A stretch of 43,880 nt of DNA from positions 1 through 43,880 of the forward strand of contig CADBLU010000103.1 in assembly GCA_902795605.1 (NCBI GenBank), in the 5' to 3' direction. Below the pieces are notes generated by a model, which searched no databases, was not told the origin of the DNA, and was given only the letters and a program-made list of their open reading frames with translations. The stretch is from an uncultured Prevotellaceae bacterium. Its GTDB lineage: Bacteria; Bacteroidota; Bacteroidia; Bacteroidales; Bacteroidaceae. A program made the position numbers and the translations under genes. Below are positions 17,170-25,791 of the stretch, piece by piece (the stretch's first letter is position 1; each line of letters opens with the position of its first letter).

Positions 17170-18183
17170 TTATTTCTTGTTGATAGCCATGTCTACGGTC
17201 ACGGCGACAGCCACGGTGGCGCCCACCATGGGGTTGTTGCCCATTCCGAGGAATCCCATCATCTCAACGTGTGCGGGCACCGACGATGAGCCTGCGAACT
17301 GAGCGTCGCTATGCATGCGTCCGAGGGTGTCGGTCATGCCATAGGAAGCGGGTCCGGCAGCCATGTTGTCGGGGTGCAGTGTGCGGCCAGTACCGCCACC
17401 TGATGCCACTGAGAAATAGGGCTTGCCAGCCAGCACGCGCTCTTTCTTGTAGGTGCCAGCGACGGGGTGCTGGAAGCGGGTGGGGTTGGTGGAGTTGCCC
17501 GTGATCGACACGTCGACATTCTCATGCCACAGGATGGCCACGCCTTCGCGCACGTCATCAGCACCGTAGCAGTTGACCTTTGCACGGGGACCGTTGCTGT
17601 AGGCCTTCTTCTGCACGATCTCGAGTTTGCCAGTGAAGTAGTCAAACTTCGTCTGCACATAGGTGAAACCGTTGATGCGGCTGATAATCATGGCAGCGTC
17701 CTTGCCCAGTCCGTTGAGGATGGTGCGAAGCGGCTTCTTGCGCACTTTGTTGGCCATCTCGGCTATCTTGATGGCGCCCTCGGCGGCAGCGAAAGACTCG
17801 TGTCCGGCGAGGAAGGCGAAGCACTCTGTCTCCTCGCGGAGCAGACGGGCGGCCAGGTTGCCGTGTCCGATACCCACCTTGCGGTCGTCGGCCACGGAGC
17901 CGGGGATGCAGAAGCTCTGCAGTCCGATACCGATAGCCTCGGCGGCCTCGGCAGCGCTCTTCACGCCTTTCTTGATGGCGATGGCAGCACCGCATACATA
18001 TGCCCACTTGGCATTCTCAAAGCAGATGCCCTGAGTGTCTTCACAAATCTGATAGGGGTCAACGCCGGCAGCCTCGCAAATCTGGTTGGCTTCCTCGATC
18101 GACTGGATTCCGTTGGCGTTAAGAGCGGCAATCACCTGATTGATGCGGCGCTCCTGACTCTCGAATTTCACTTCTCTTATCAT
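17170..18183 (-). CDS. GGGtGRT protein (conserved, unknown function)
   Basis: 337 residues, no signal peptide, no membrane segment. The naming motif GGGTGRT is at residues 262-268 in a Gly/Ser-rich loop (SVASGGGTGRTLHPDN). Other conserved-looking blocks are GIGHGNLAARLLREETECFAFLAGHESFA (split by Cys121), NGLGKDAAMIISRINGF and GFLGMGNNPMVGATVAVAVTVDMAIN. Seven cysteines occur (36, 47, 54, 64, 92, 121, 205), four of them within the first 64 residues, which could bind metal or an Fe-S cluster; this is inference. It lies 12 bases after the NifU-like gene, in one operon. From memory, these two are neighbours in many anaerobes, and no function is established that I know of. Confidence 0.8.
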   Translation of the reverse strand: MIREVKFESQERRINQVIAALNANGIQSIEEANQICEAAGVDPYQICEDTQGICFENAKWAYVCGAAIAIKKGVKSAAEAAEAIGIGLQSFCIPGSVADDRKVGIGHGNLAARLLREETECFAFLAGHESFAAAEGAIKIAEMANKVRKKPLRTILNGLGKDAAMIISRINGFTYVQTKFDYFTGKLEIVQKKAYSNGPRAKVNCYGADDVREGVAILWHENVDVSITGNSTNPTRFQHPVAGTYKKERVLAGKPYFSVASGGGTGRTLHPDNMAAGPASYGMTDTLGRMHSDAQFAGSSSVPAHVEMMGFLGMGNNPMVGATVAVAVTVDMAINKK

Positions 18184-18195
18184 GGTCTGTCCTCC

Positions 18196-18897
18196 TTATT
18201 CTTTACGTGGGTCAATCGTCTTCACTACACCTTGCTCGGCAGTGGTGCGGCCGTAGCAGCCGGTGAATTTCTTCACGGCCTCATTGGCGTCCATGCCGGC
18301 CTTGATGGCTTCCATCATCTTGCCGAGGTGCACATACTCATAACCGCAGACCTGAGAGTCGGCATCGAGGAACATCTTGGTGATGTAGCCCTCGGTGAGC
18401 TCCAGATAGCGGGTACCTTTGGCTTTTGTGCCATAGAGAGTGCCTGTCTGGCTGCGCAGGCCCTTGCCCAGGTCTTCGAGACCAGCTCCGATGACCAGTC
18501 CGTCCTCGGAGAAAGCGCTCTGAGTGCGTCCGTAGACCACTTGGAGGAAGAGTTCCCTCATTGCGGTGTTGATGGCGTCGCAGACGAGGTCGGTGTTGAG
18601 AGCTTCGAGAATCGTCTTTCCGGGCAGGATCTCTGAAGCCATGGCTGCGGAGTGGGTCATACCCGTGCATCCGATGGTCTCCACGAGGCATTCCTCGATG
18701 ATTCCGTCCTTGATGTTGAGCGACAGTTTGCATGCTCCCTGCTGAGGAGCGCACCAACCCACACCGTGAGTATAGCCTGAGATGTCCTTTATCTCTTTGG
18801 CCTGAATCCATTTGCCCTCCTCGGGGATGGGGGCTGGTCCGTGGTGAGGACCTTTGGCAACAACACACATGCTGTTGACTTCATTGGAATACGTCAT
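18196..18897 (-). CDS. NifU-like iron-sulfur scaffold family protein, partner of GGGtGRT protein
   Basis: 233 residues, cytosolic. Cysteines at 11, 49, 56, 70, 77 and 106; the run EECLVETIGCTGMTHSAAMASEIL resembles the NifU/IscU pattern in which Cys is followed by an Ala/Ser-rich helix, and LNTDLVCDAIN fits the third ligand. The C-terminal half (about 120-233) is extra to a plain IscU (about 130 residues) and ends with GCYGRTTAEQG. Databases usually call it an iron-sulfur cluster assembly scaffold, but no suf/isc/nif genes are nearby; the only partner is the GGGtGRT gene. A TATCTTTG -7 element lies about 55 nt upstream. Fe-S binding is a reasonable but untested inference. Confidence 0.75.
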   Translation of the reverse strand: MTYSNEVNSMCVVAKGPHHGPAPIPEEGKWIQAKEIKDISGYTHGVGWCAPQQGACKLSLNIKDGIIEECLVETIGCTGMTHSAAMASEILPGKTILEALNTDLVCDAINTAMRELFLQVVYGRTQSAFSEDGLVIGAGLEDLGKGLRSQTGTLYGTKAKGTRYLELTEGYITKMFLDADSQVCGYEYVHLGKMMEAIKAGMDANEAVKKFTGCYGRTTAEQGVVKTIDPRKE

Positions 18898-18950
18898 GTT
18901 AGAAATAATTGTTGATTAGATAAACTTATAATGTTGTGCATAATTTTGTG

Positions 18951-18958
18951 CAAAGATA
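18951..18958 (-). promoter_or_regulatory. -7 promoter element of the NifU-like/GGGtGRT operon
   Basis: On the minus strand it reads TATCTTTG, matching TAnnTTTG, about 55 nt before the ATG at 18897. The surrounding 150 bases are strongly AT-rich. No certain -33 element. Confidence 0.5.
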
Positions 18959-19053
18959 ATAATATTTTCGTGAAAAAGCATTCATAAAAGGTGATTTTTC
19001 GTGTGTAGCCGATGATTTTCCACATCTTTTATGAGAGATTGCTTTTTTTGTTG

Positions 19054-19061
19054 TAACTTTG
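19054..19061 (+). promoter_or_regulatory. -7 promoter element upstream of the DMP19-like gene
   Basis: TAACTTTG fits the Bacteroidota consensus and lies about 30 nt before the ATG at 19091. It probably drives the DMP19-like gene and, by read-through over short gaps, smpB and metH. Confidence 0.5.
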
Positions 19062-19090
19062 CAAACTGAATTTTACATTTCCGTGCAGAT

Positions 19091-19633
19091 ATGAAAGAAG
19101 TGAAGGTGAGTGAGGCACGCCTGATGGCGGCTGCCGAGGAAGGCATGGACAGTTTCATCGATGTCTTCGTGCAGGCTATCTATGAGTCTATCGGCGGCGA
19201 GCTGAACGGTGAGAGCATGGCCGAACTCAATGCCGACCAGGTGACTCTCCTTGCCTATGTCATCTTGCGCGACGAGGTGATGGATGGCGGTTTTGTGCTG
19301 CTCATCCACGATGGCTATGGAGGCTTCATCTTTAAGAACCCCTTCTCGCGTATGATGCGGCATTGGGGACTTGACTCGTTGGCCAGTGTAATTAATAAGG
19401 TGCATAAGCTCTATACCCACTATCATGACGAGATAGAGCTCGACTACACCGACGAGGAGTTCATGGCGCTCTATGAGCGGTTGCCTGAATTCGACGATTA
19501 CGACGACACCTTCGTGGAAAACGAGGAAGAATGGACCCAGCTTGTGGCATACTATGTCGACGAGCATATCGAACGGTTTGCCACGGTGGAGAAATCACCG
19601 TCTCCTTCAGATGAAGATTCTTACCCCTCCTGA
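19091..19633 (+). CDS. DMP19/DUF4375-like acidic protein
   Basis: 180 residues, cytosolic, very acidic, especially the last third (EIELDYTDEEFMALYERL, EFDDYDDTFVENEEEWTQ). The middle part, GGFVLLIHDGYGGFIFKNPFSRMMRHWGLDSLASVINKV, matches the shape of DUF4375, the domain of the Neisseria DNA-mimic protein DMP19 (GG-F-Q-hydrophobic-NG-G, then a helix with a WG motif). DMP19 copies the charge of DNA and blocks a repressor; most relatives have no known role. It sits 39 bases before smpB. Family call is moderate; a DNA-mimic role is speculation. Confidence 0.6.
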   Translation: MKEVKVSEARLMAAAEEGMDSFIDVFVQAIYESIGGELNGESMAELNADQVTLLAYVILRDEVMDGGFVLLIHDGYGGFIFKNPFSRMMRHWGLDSLASVINKVHKLYTHYHDEIELDYTDEEFMALYERLPEFDDYDDTFVENEEEWTQLVAYYVDEHIERFATVEKSPSPSDEDSYPS

Positions 19634-19672
19634 CTAGTGTCGTGCCGTCAGGGTTGAAATTCAATAACGAAG

Positions 19673-20152
19673 ATGAACAAGGAACAGCAATTGCTCAGGA
19701 AGAAAAGTCCTGTCCAGATAAAAAACAAGAAAGCCTCGTTTGAGTATTTCCTCGTAGAGACGTTCACAGCGGGCATCGTGCTGACGGGCACCGAGATCAA
19801 GTCGATCCGTCTTGGCAAGGCCTCGTTGGTAGACGCCTATTGTGTGGTCATCAACGGTGAGGTTTGGGTGAAGGGGATGAGCATCTCTCCTTATTTTTAT
19901 GGCTCGTACAGCAACCATGAGATGATCCGTGACCGCAAACTGCTGCTCACCAAGCGTGAGATCCGGCGTCTGGCCGAGGCTATCAAGCAGCCCGGTTTCA
20001 CCATTATTCCCACCCTGGTGTTTATCGACGATCATGGCCGTGCGAAGATGGACATCGCCCTTGCCCGCGGCAAGAAACTCTTCGACAAGCGCCAGACGCT
20101 CAAGGAGAAAGAAGACAGGCGTGAGATGGACCGTGCGAGAAAACACTATTAA
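19673..20152 (+). CDS. smpB: SsrA-binding protein SmpB
   Basis: 159 residues, normal length. Binds tmRNA and brings it to stalled ribosomes for trans-translation. Signatures: [29 protein letters not shown] (OB-fold strand and RNA-binding helix; EIKSIR typical), [19 protein letters not shown], the [12 protein letters not shown] segment, and a basic C-terminal tail ([22 protein letters not shown]) that enters the empty decoding channel. The metH gene begins right after it. The tmRNA gene itself is not in this window. Confidence 0.97.
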   Translation: MNKEQQLLRKKSPVQIKNKKASFEYFLVETFTAGIVLTGTEIKSIRLGKASLVDAYCVVINGEVWVKGMSISPYFYGSYSNHEMIRDRKLLLTKREIRRLAEAIKQPGFTIIPTLVFIDDHGRAKMDIALARGKKLFDKRQTLKEKEDRREMDRARKHY

Positions 20153-20162
20153 AAGTCGAAAG

Positions 20163-22934
20163 GTGAGCAAGACAACACTTCAGGATACCCTCAGTCGTCG
20201 CATCGTCATCCTCGACGGTGCGATGGGGACAAAGATTCAGCAATATGGCCTGTCAGAGTCGGATTTCCACGGATACATGTTCCGCAAGAATCCTTCACTG
20301 ATGCAGGGCAACAACGACGTCCTCAATCTGACGCGCCCCGATGTCATCTCAGAGATACATAGCCTCTATCTTGAGGCGGGTGCCGACATTATCACCACCA
20401 ACACATTCTGTTCACAGCGCATCTCTCAGGCTGACTACCGTCTGGAGGATGTGTGCAGGCAGATTGCCTACGAAGGGGCACGGCTCGCCCGCGAGGCAGC
20501 CGACCAATATTCTACTCCTGAGCGCCCGCGATGGGTGGCTGGGTCGGTAGGTCCCACCAATAAGGCCTGCTCGATGAGTCCCGATGTGTCCGATCCCGGT
20601 GCGCGAGCCATCGACTATGACACCCTCCGCTTCGCCTACCTGGAGCAGATGGGCGCACTGATTGACGGCGGTGTGGACCTGATCCTGATAGAGACCATCT
20701 TCGACACGCTCAATGCCAAGGCCGCTATCGATGCTGCGATGAGCGCCATGAGTGAGCGGGAGGTGAAGTTGCCCGTCATGCTCTCCGTGACCATCAGCGA
20801 CCTGGCCGGCCGCACACTGAGCGGTCAGACCCTCGATGCCTTCCTGGCCAGTATCAGCAGTTATGACATCTTCTCCGTGGGACTTAACTGCTCATTTGGT
20901 GCCCGCCAGATGAAGCCCTTCCTGCAAGAACTCGCCGCCAAGGCCCCTTATTACGTCAGTGCCTATCCCAATGCCGGACTGCCCAACTCATTGGGGCTCT
21001 ATGATGAGACGGCAGAGACGATGGCCCCACTGGTGGAAGAGCTCATGGACGAGGGGCTTGTCAATATCGTGGGCGGCTGTTGTGGCACCGACGAGCATTT
21101 CATCCGCCTTTTTGCCCAGGCGGCCGAGGGAAAGGTGCCCCGTGTGCCTGCCGCCCCTCCGAAGGAGATGCAGCTCAGCGGACTCGATGTGCTGCGGCTC
21201 ACACCAGAGGTGGGATTCGTCAATGTGGGCGAGCGCTGCAACGTGGCAGGTTCGAAGAAGTTCCTGAGACTTATCAAAGAGAAGAAATATGACGAGGCCG
21301 TCTCCATCGCCCGCCGCCAGGTGGCCGACGGGGCCCTTGTCATCGACATCAATATGGACGACGGGCTGATAGATGCCCGCCGCGAGATGGTGACTTTCCT
21401 CAATATCATCGCCTCGGAGCCGGATATCGCCCGCATGCCGCTGATGATTGACTCATCGGACTGGAACGTGGTGGAGGCTGCCTTGAAATGCGTGCAGGGC
21501 AAGTGTATCGTCAACTCCATTTCACTGAAAGAAGGCGAGGAGCGCTTCCTCGACCATGCTGCCACCATCCGGCGCTATGGGGCTGCCGTCGTCGTTATGT
21601 GCTTCGACGAGGAAGGGCAGGCCACCACCTACGAGCGCCGTATCCAGATAGCAGGGAGGGCTTATGCGCTGCTGTGCGAGAAGGCCGGTTTCCGCCCCTG
21701 CGACATCATCATCGACCCCAATGTGCTGGCCATCGCCACCGGCATTGAGGAGCACGACAGCTATGCTGCCGACTTCATCCGCACCTGCGCTTGGATCCGC
21801 GAGCACTTGCCCGGTGCCCATGTGAGTGGTGGCGTGAGCAATCTCTCTTTCGCTTTCAGAGGCAACAATTATATCCGCGAGGCCATGCATGCCGTCTTCC
21901 TCTATCACGCTATCAGCCAAGGGATGGATTTCGGCATCGTCAATCCTTCTGCCAAGGTGACCTACAGCGACATCCCGGCAGAGCAGCTTGAGATCATCGA
22001 GGATGCCATCCTCTGCCGGACAGACAACCCCTCGGCACGGCTCATCTCGCTGGCCGAGGAGATCAAGGTCAGGCAGGAGCGGGAGAAGGCAATGGCCACT
22101 GACGGCAAGGTGCAGGCTGTGGTGGAGGACAGTTGGCGCCACGCCGATGTCGATGAGCGCCTCATCCAGGCACTGCGACGGGGTATCGGCGATTATCTGC
22201 CTCAGGACCTCGACGAGGCCTTGCTGAAATATCCGCGGGCCGTGGACATTATCGAGGGTCCGCTGATGGCTGGCATGAACCTTGTGGGGCAGCTGTTCGG
22301 CGCCGGAAAGATGTTTCTTCCCCAAGTGGTGAAGACGGCACGCACGATGAAGCAGGCCGTGGCCCATCTGCAGCCCCATATAGAGGCGCAGCGCAACGGC
22401 AGGGAGTCGAAGGCCGGCAAGATTTTGCTTGCCACGGTGAAAGGCGATGTGCACGACATCGGTAAGAACATCGTGGCTGTGGTGATGGCCTGCAACAACT
22501 ATGAGGTGATCGATATGGGCGTGATGGTGCCTGCCGACCAGATTGTGAAAAAAGCCATCGAAGAGCAGGTAGACCTTATCGGCTTGAGCGGTCTCATCAC
22601 CCCCAGTCTGGAAGAGATGGTGAATGTGGCCACGGCGCTGCGCAAGGCGGGGCTCGACATCCCCATCATGATTGGCGGTGCTACCACCAGCGAGCTGCAT
22701 GTAGCACTGAAGATTGCTCCCGTCTACGGAGGCCCTGTGGTATGGATGAAAGATGCCTCGCAGAATGCTTTGGCTGCCGCACGGTTGCTCGACGAAAGTG
22801 GCCGTGATGGGTATGAGCAGCGGTTGACAGAAGCCTATGAGCGGATGCGCGACGACTATAACGAGCAGCAGCACGACCTGCTTAGCATCGAGGAGGCCCG
22901 TAAGCGAAAGCTCAATCTGTTTGACGAAAAATGA
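20163..22934 (+). CDS. metH: Cobalamin-dependent methionine synthase lacking the activation domain
   Basis: 923 residues from a GTG at 20163, 10 bases after smpB; GTG 20133 is also in frame, but any ATG would cut into the DGAMGT motif. It moves a methyl group from methyl-tetrahydrofolate via B12 to homocysteine. Domains: homocysteine-binding barrel (about 1-320) with zinc ligands Cys243, Cys306, Cys307; pterin-binding barrel (about 345-600; GFVNVGERCNVAGS, DINMDDG, IDSSDW); B12 helical cap (about 640-740; AGMNLVGQLFGAGKMFLPQVVKTARTM) and Rossmann-like B12 domain with GDVHDIG (His764 as lower cobalt ligand). The protein stops about 40 residues after the B12 domain, so the roughly 330-residue AdoMet-binding reactivation domain of E. 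coli MetH is missing. No stand-alone activation protein is in this window. Confidence 0.95.
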   Translation: MSKTTLQDTLSRRIVILDGAMGTKIQQYGLSESDFHGYMFRKNPSLMQGNNDVLNLTRPDVISEIHSLYLEAGADIITTNTFCSQRISQADYRLEDVCRQIAYEGARLAREAADQYSTPERPRWVAGSVGPTNKACSMSPDVSDPGARAIDYDTLRFAYLEQMGALIDGGVDLILIETIFDTLNAKAAIDAAMSAMSEREVKLPVMLSVTISDLAGRTLSGQTLDAFLASISSYDIFSVGLNCSFGARQMKPFLQELAAKAPYYVSAYPNAGLPNSLGLYDETAETMAPLVEELMDEGLVNIVGGCCGTDEHFIRLFAQAAEGKVPRVPAAPPKEMQLSGLDVLRLTPEVGFVNVGERCNVAGSKKFLRLIKEKKYDEAVSIARRQVADGALVIDINMDDGLIDARREMVTFLNIIASEPDIARMPLMIDSSDWNVVEAALKCVQGKCIVNSISLKEGEERFLDHAATIRRYGAAVVVMCFDEEGQATTYERRIQIAGRAYALLCEKAGFRPCDIIIDPNVLAIATGIEEHDSYAADFIRTCAWIREHLPGAHVSGGVSNLSFAFRGNNYIREAMHAVFLYHAISQGMDFGIVNPSAKVTYSDIPAEQLEIIEDAILCRTDNPSARLISLAEEIKVRQEREKAMATDGKVQAVVEDSWRHADVDERLIQALRRGIGDYLPQDLDEALLKYPRAVDIIEGPLMAGMNLVGQLFGAGKMFLPQVVKTARTMKQAVAHLQPHIEAQRNGRESKAGKILLATVKGDVHDIGKNIVAVVMACNNYEVIDMGVMVPADQIVKKAIEEQVDLIGLSGLITPSLEEMVNVATALRKAGLDIPIMIGGATTSELHVALKIAPVYGGPVVWMKDASQNALAAARLLDESGRDGYEQRLTEAYERMRDDYNEQQHDLLSIEEARKRKLNLFDEK

Positions 22935-22950
22935 GGGCTTGGGCATAAGG

Positions 22951-22977
22951 TCCTTAAAGTCCTTAAAGACCTTAAAG
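22951..22977. repeat. Three tandem 9-base units between metH and the HAD gene
   Basis: TCCTTAAAG (22951-22959), TCCTTAAAG (22960-22968) and ACCTTAAAG (22969-22977) in direct tandem, followed by a degenerate CCCTTTAAT. They lie between the metH stop and the next start, in no reading frame I would call a gene. Confidence 0.8.
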
Positions 22978-23007
22978 CCCTTTAATGAAGAGAAATGAGT
23001 CTTGAAA

Positions 23008-23661
23008 ATGATAAAAAAAATTATTTTTGATTTCGGAGGTGTCATCGTGACCCTCGACCATCAGGAGGCCGTGAGAAGGTTCGCCGCACTGGGGTTGAAA
23101 GATGCCGCCAAGGCGCTCGACCCCTACACCCAGGGAGGGATTTTCGGCGAGTTGGAAGAAGGAAAAATCGGTGCCGACGAGTTTGTGAGTCAGTTGGGCA
23201 ACCTCTGCGGACGCACTCTCACCTATGAGGAGTGCTATCACGCATGGCATGGATACCACAAAGAGCTTCCCGAGCGCAACTTGAAGGCACTTAGGGGATT
23301 GGTAGAGAATGGCTATCGACTGATTATGCTGTCGAATACCAATCCGTTTATGATGCAATGGGCCCGAAGCAGTGCTTTCGACGGCCACGGACATCCTGTA
23401 GATGATTATTTCGACAGTGTGTATGTGAGTTACAAAATGGGAATGATGAAGCCCAACCCGATGTTCTTCAAGACAGTGCTGGAGCGGGAGGGCATCGTGC
23501 CCGAAGAGACGCTCTTTGTGGACGACGGACCACGCAACGTGGCTGTCGCCAGCCAGTTGGGTATCCATACCTACTGTCCTGCCAATGGCAGCGACTGGAC
23601 GGAAGAAATCTATAGTTTTCTCGGAACTGATGTGTCTGCAAGAGACATGAAAGGAGAGTAA
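23008..23661 (+). CDS. HAD-family hydrolase, YihX-like (HAD-IA)
   Basis: 217 residues from ATG 23008 (a TTG at 23002 is in frame but less likely). Motif I is IIFDFGGVIVTLD; DFGG in place of DFDG is typical of the YihX/epoxide-hydrolase-N branch. Motif II is IMLSNTNP, motif III the Lys in GMMKPNPMFF, motif IV FVDDGPRN. A short helical cap lies between (GIFGELEEGKIGADEF). Relatives dephosphorylate sugar phosphates such as glucose-1-phosphate; the substrate here is unknown. It is flanked on both sides by short tandem or inverted repeats (22951-22977 and 23689-23820). Confidence 0.85.
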   Translation: MIKKIIFDFGGVIVTLDHQEAVRRFAALGLKDAAKALDPYTQGGIFGELEEGKIGADEFVSQLGNLCGRTLTYEECYHAWHGYHKELPERNLKALRGLVENGYRLIMLSNTNPFMMQWARSSAFDGHGHPVDDYFDSVYVSYKMGMMKPNPMFFKTVLEREGIVPEETLFVDDGPRNVAVASQLGIHTYCPANGSDWTEEIYSFLGTDVSARDMKGE

Positions 23662-23688
23662 ATAACTCAACTATCTCAAGTTGAAAAG

Positions 23689-23820
23689 AGTTTGGGAGTT
23701 GAGGAGTGTAGGAGTTGAGGAGTGTAGACATTCGTCTCGCAAGCTATAGCCTATACTGACGATGAACTATCAGTTCAATGGTCCAAACTCCAAATCTCCT
23801 AAACTCCTAAACTCCAAAAG
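23689..23820. repeat. Inverted array of GGAGTTT-type repeats downstream of the HAD gene
   Basis: Left arm (23689-23726) has GAGTTTGGGAGTT and two direct copies of GGAGTTGAGGAGTGTA. The right arm (about 23781-23820) carries the opposite-strand words CCAAACTCC, TCTCCTAAACTCC and TAAACTCC. The arms can fold on each other over a loop of about 55 bases. Outside them CTCAAGTT (about 23676) and AACTTGAG (about 23835) form another inverted pair. Low-complexity, non-coding, possible transcript-end structure. Confidence 0.7.
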
Positions 23821-23861
23821 TTGAGCGAATGCGAAACTTGAGTAAATAAATAGGATTGAAG

Positions 23862-24719
23862 ATGAAGAGAACAAAAAAATGGCATCCGCTGCCAGGCCAG
23901 CCTCTGACAGAGACCGACCGTCAAGTGATGTATTGGGAAGGCAAAGGCAAGGTGGTGCCCACCCGCGACCTCATCCGCACGCCCGAGGAGATAGAGGGCA
24001 TCCGCAGAAGCGGTGTCGTGAATACGGGAGTGCTCGATGAGGTGGCCCGCCAAATCCATGCCGGCATGAGTACGCTCGAGATCGACCAGATTTGCTATGA
24101 CTATTGCACGAGCCATGGGGCCACCCCTGCCTGTCTCGGCTACGAGGGCTTCCCCAAGAGTGTGTGTACGAGCATCAACGAGGTGGTGTGCCACGGTATT
24201 CCCAAGGCCGAGGATGTGCTTGAGGAGGGCGACATCATCAACGTGGACTTCACTACCATCCTCGACGGCTACTATGCCGATGCCTCGCGCATGTTTATCA
24301 TAGGCAAGACCACGCCCGAGAAGGAGCAGTTGGTCAGGGTGGCCAAGGAGTGTCTGGAGATAGGTATGGAAGCCGCCCGCCCCTATGGGTTCGTGGGCGA
24401 CATAGGCCATGCGATAGAGAAGCACGCCAAGAAATATAACTACGGCGTGGTGCGCGACCTCTGCGGTCACGGTGTAGGGCTGAAGTTTCATGAACTGCCC
24501 GACGTGCCCCATTTCGGCCATCGCGGTCAGGGCATGCTGCTCGTGCCAGGTATGGTGTTCACCATCGAGCCGATGATCAATATCGGCTCATGGAAAGTCT
24601 TTATCGACGATGAAGACGAGTATGGCTGGGAGGTCATCTCTTGGGATGAGGAACCCAGTGCCCAGTGGGAGCATACGCTGCTGATGACCGAACATGGAGT
24701 GGAAATCCTGACATACTGA
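23862..24719 (+). CDS. map: Methionine aminopeptidase, type I
   Basis: 285 residues from ATG 23862 (TTG at 23856 is in frame). Removes the initiator Met from new proteins; cytosolic metalloenzyme with the pita-bread fold. The five metal ligands are visible: Asp in INVDFTTILDG, Asp in YADASRMF, His in CGHGVGLKFHE, Glu in FTIEPM and Glu in QWEHTLLMTEHG. FPKSVCTSINEVVCHGIP is the type I signature. About 40 residues precede the usual start of the fold (KKWHPLPGQPLTETD...), an extension common in Bacteroidota; it has no zinc-binding SEC-C motif. It lies 2 bases before tsaD. Confidence 0.95.
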   Translation: MKRTKKWHPLPGQPLTETDRQVMYWEGKGKVVPTRDLIRTPEEIEGIRRSGVVNTGVLDEVARQIHAGMSTLEIDQICYDYCTSHGATPACLGYEGFPKSVCTSINEVVCHGIPKAEDVLEEGDIINVDFTTILDGYYADASRMFIIGKTTPEKEQLVRVAKECLEIGMEAARPYGFVGDIGHAIEKHAKKYNYGVVRDLCGHGVGLKFHELPDVPHFGHRGQGMLLVPGMVFTIEPMINIGSWKVFIDDEDEYGWEVISWDEEPSAQWEHTLLMTEHGVEILTY

Positions 24720-24721
24720 CC

Positions 24722-25765
24722 ATGGAGAAGAAAATGGAGAAGAAAGACGTCTATATATTGGGCATAGAGAGCAGTTGCGACGACACCTCTGCGGCAGTCA
24801 TCCGCAACGGGGTGCTGCTGAGCAACGTTACCGCCTCGCAAGACGTGCACCGCGACTATGGAGGCGTGGTGCCCGAACTCGCCTCGCGTGCACATCAGCA
24901 GAACGTGGTGCCGGTCGTCGATCAGGCCATCGCACGAGCGGGCATCACCAAGGATATGCTCTCTGCCGTGGCCTTCACGCGCGGTCCCGGACTGATGGGC
25001 TCGCTCCTCGTAGGGGTGAGTTTCGCCAAAGGCTTTGCCCGTTCGCTCGGCATTCCCCTCATCGATGTCAATCACCTGCAAGGCCATGTGATGGCGCATT
25101 TTATTAAGGAAGACGACGACGATCAGTCGGCTCCGCCATTGCCGTTTCTCTGTCTTCTCGTCAGTGGAGGCAATTCGCAGATAGTGCTAGTCAAGGCCTA
25201 CAACGATATGGAGGTGCTCGGACAGACCATCGACGACGCTGCCGGAGAGGCCATCGACAAATGTTCGAAGGTGATGGGGCTGGGGTATCCCGGAGGGCCC
25301 ATCATCGACAGGTTGGCACGGCAGGGCAACCCTCATGCCTACCGATTCTCTGAACCTCATATCCCGGGACTGGACTATAGTTTCAGCGGCCTGAAGACCT
25401 CGTTCCTCTATCAGCTGCGTGACTGGGTGAAAGAAGACCCCGACTTTGTGGAACATCACAAGGAGGACCTTGCGGCAAGTCTGGAATACACCGTTGTCGA
25501 CATCCTCATGCGCAAGTTGTACCTGGCTGTCAAGCAGACGCGGGTGCGGCAGGTGGCATTAGCCGGCGGCGTCTCGGCCAACAACGGTCTCCGTAACGCC
25601 TTCCGTGAATATGCCGAGAAATACAAGTGGACCATCTATATCCCCAAGTTCAGCTATACCACCGACAATGCCGCCATGATTGCCGTCACGGGCTACTACA
25701 AATATCTTGACGGCGTCTTCTGCAGCATTGACGCCCCCGCATTCTCCAAAGTGACTTTCAAATAG
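24722..25765 (+). CDS. tsaD: tRNA N6-threonylcarbamoyladenosine transferase subunit TsaD
   Basis: 347 residues from ATG 24722 (2 bases after map; ATG 24734 also possible). Transfers the threonylcarbamoyl group to A37 of ANN-decoding tRNAs, working with TsaB, TsaC and TsaE. ASKHA-fold signatures: ILGIESSCDDTSAAVI, ELASRAHQQNVVPVV (metal-binding His), VNHLQGHVMAH (second metal site), LVSGGNSQIV, the KVMGLGYPGGP loop and ALAGGVSANNGLR. Length and motif order are normal. pncC follows after 26 bases, so map-tsaD-pncC probably form one operon. Confidence 0.97.
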   Translation: MEKKMEKKDVYILGIESSCDDTSAAVIRNGVLLSNVTASQDVHRDYGGVVPELASRAHQQNVVPVVDQAIARAGITKDMLSAVAFTRGPGLMGSLLVGVSFAKGFARSLGIPLIDVNHLQGHVMAHFIKEDDDDQSAPPLPFLCLLVSGGNSQIVLVKAYNDMEVLGQTIDDAAGEAIDKCSKVMGLGYPGGPIIDRLARQGNPHAYRFSEPHIPGLDYSFSGLKTSFLYQLRDWVKEDPDFVEHHKEDLAASLEYTVVDILMRKLYLAVKQTRVRQVALAGGVSANNGLRNAFREYAEKYKWTIYIPKFSYTTDNAAMIAVTGYYKYLDGVFCSIDAPAFSKVTFK

Positions 25766-25791
25766 CATACAACAATCAAAAAATATCATCT

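Noticed and set aside
19929..20162. Upstream extension of the metH frame through smpB
   Set aside because: The added residues are a shadow of smpB in another frame and do not resemble the MetH N-terminus; the GTG at 20163 fits the domain start.
22951..23820. CRISPR array from the repeats around the HAD gene
   Set aside because: Units are 8-16 bases with no spacers of even length, and no cas genes are in the window.
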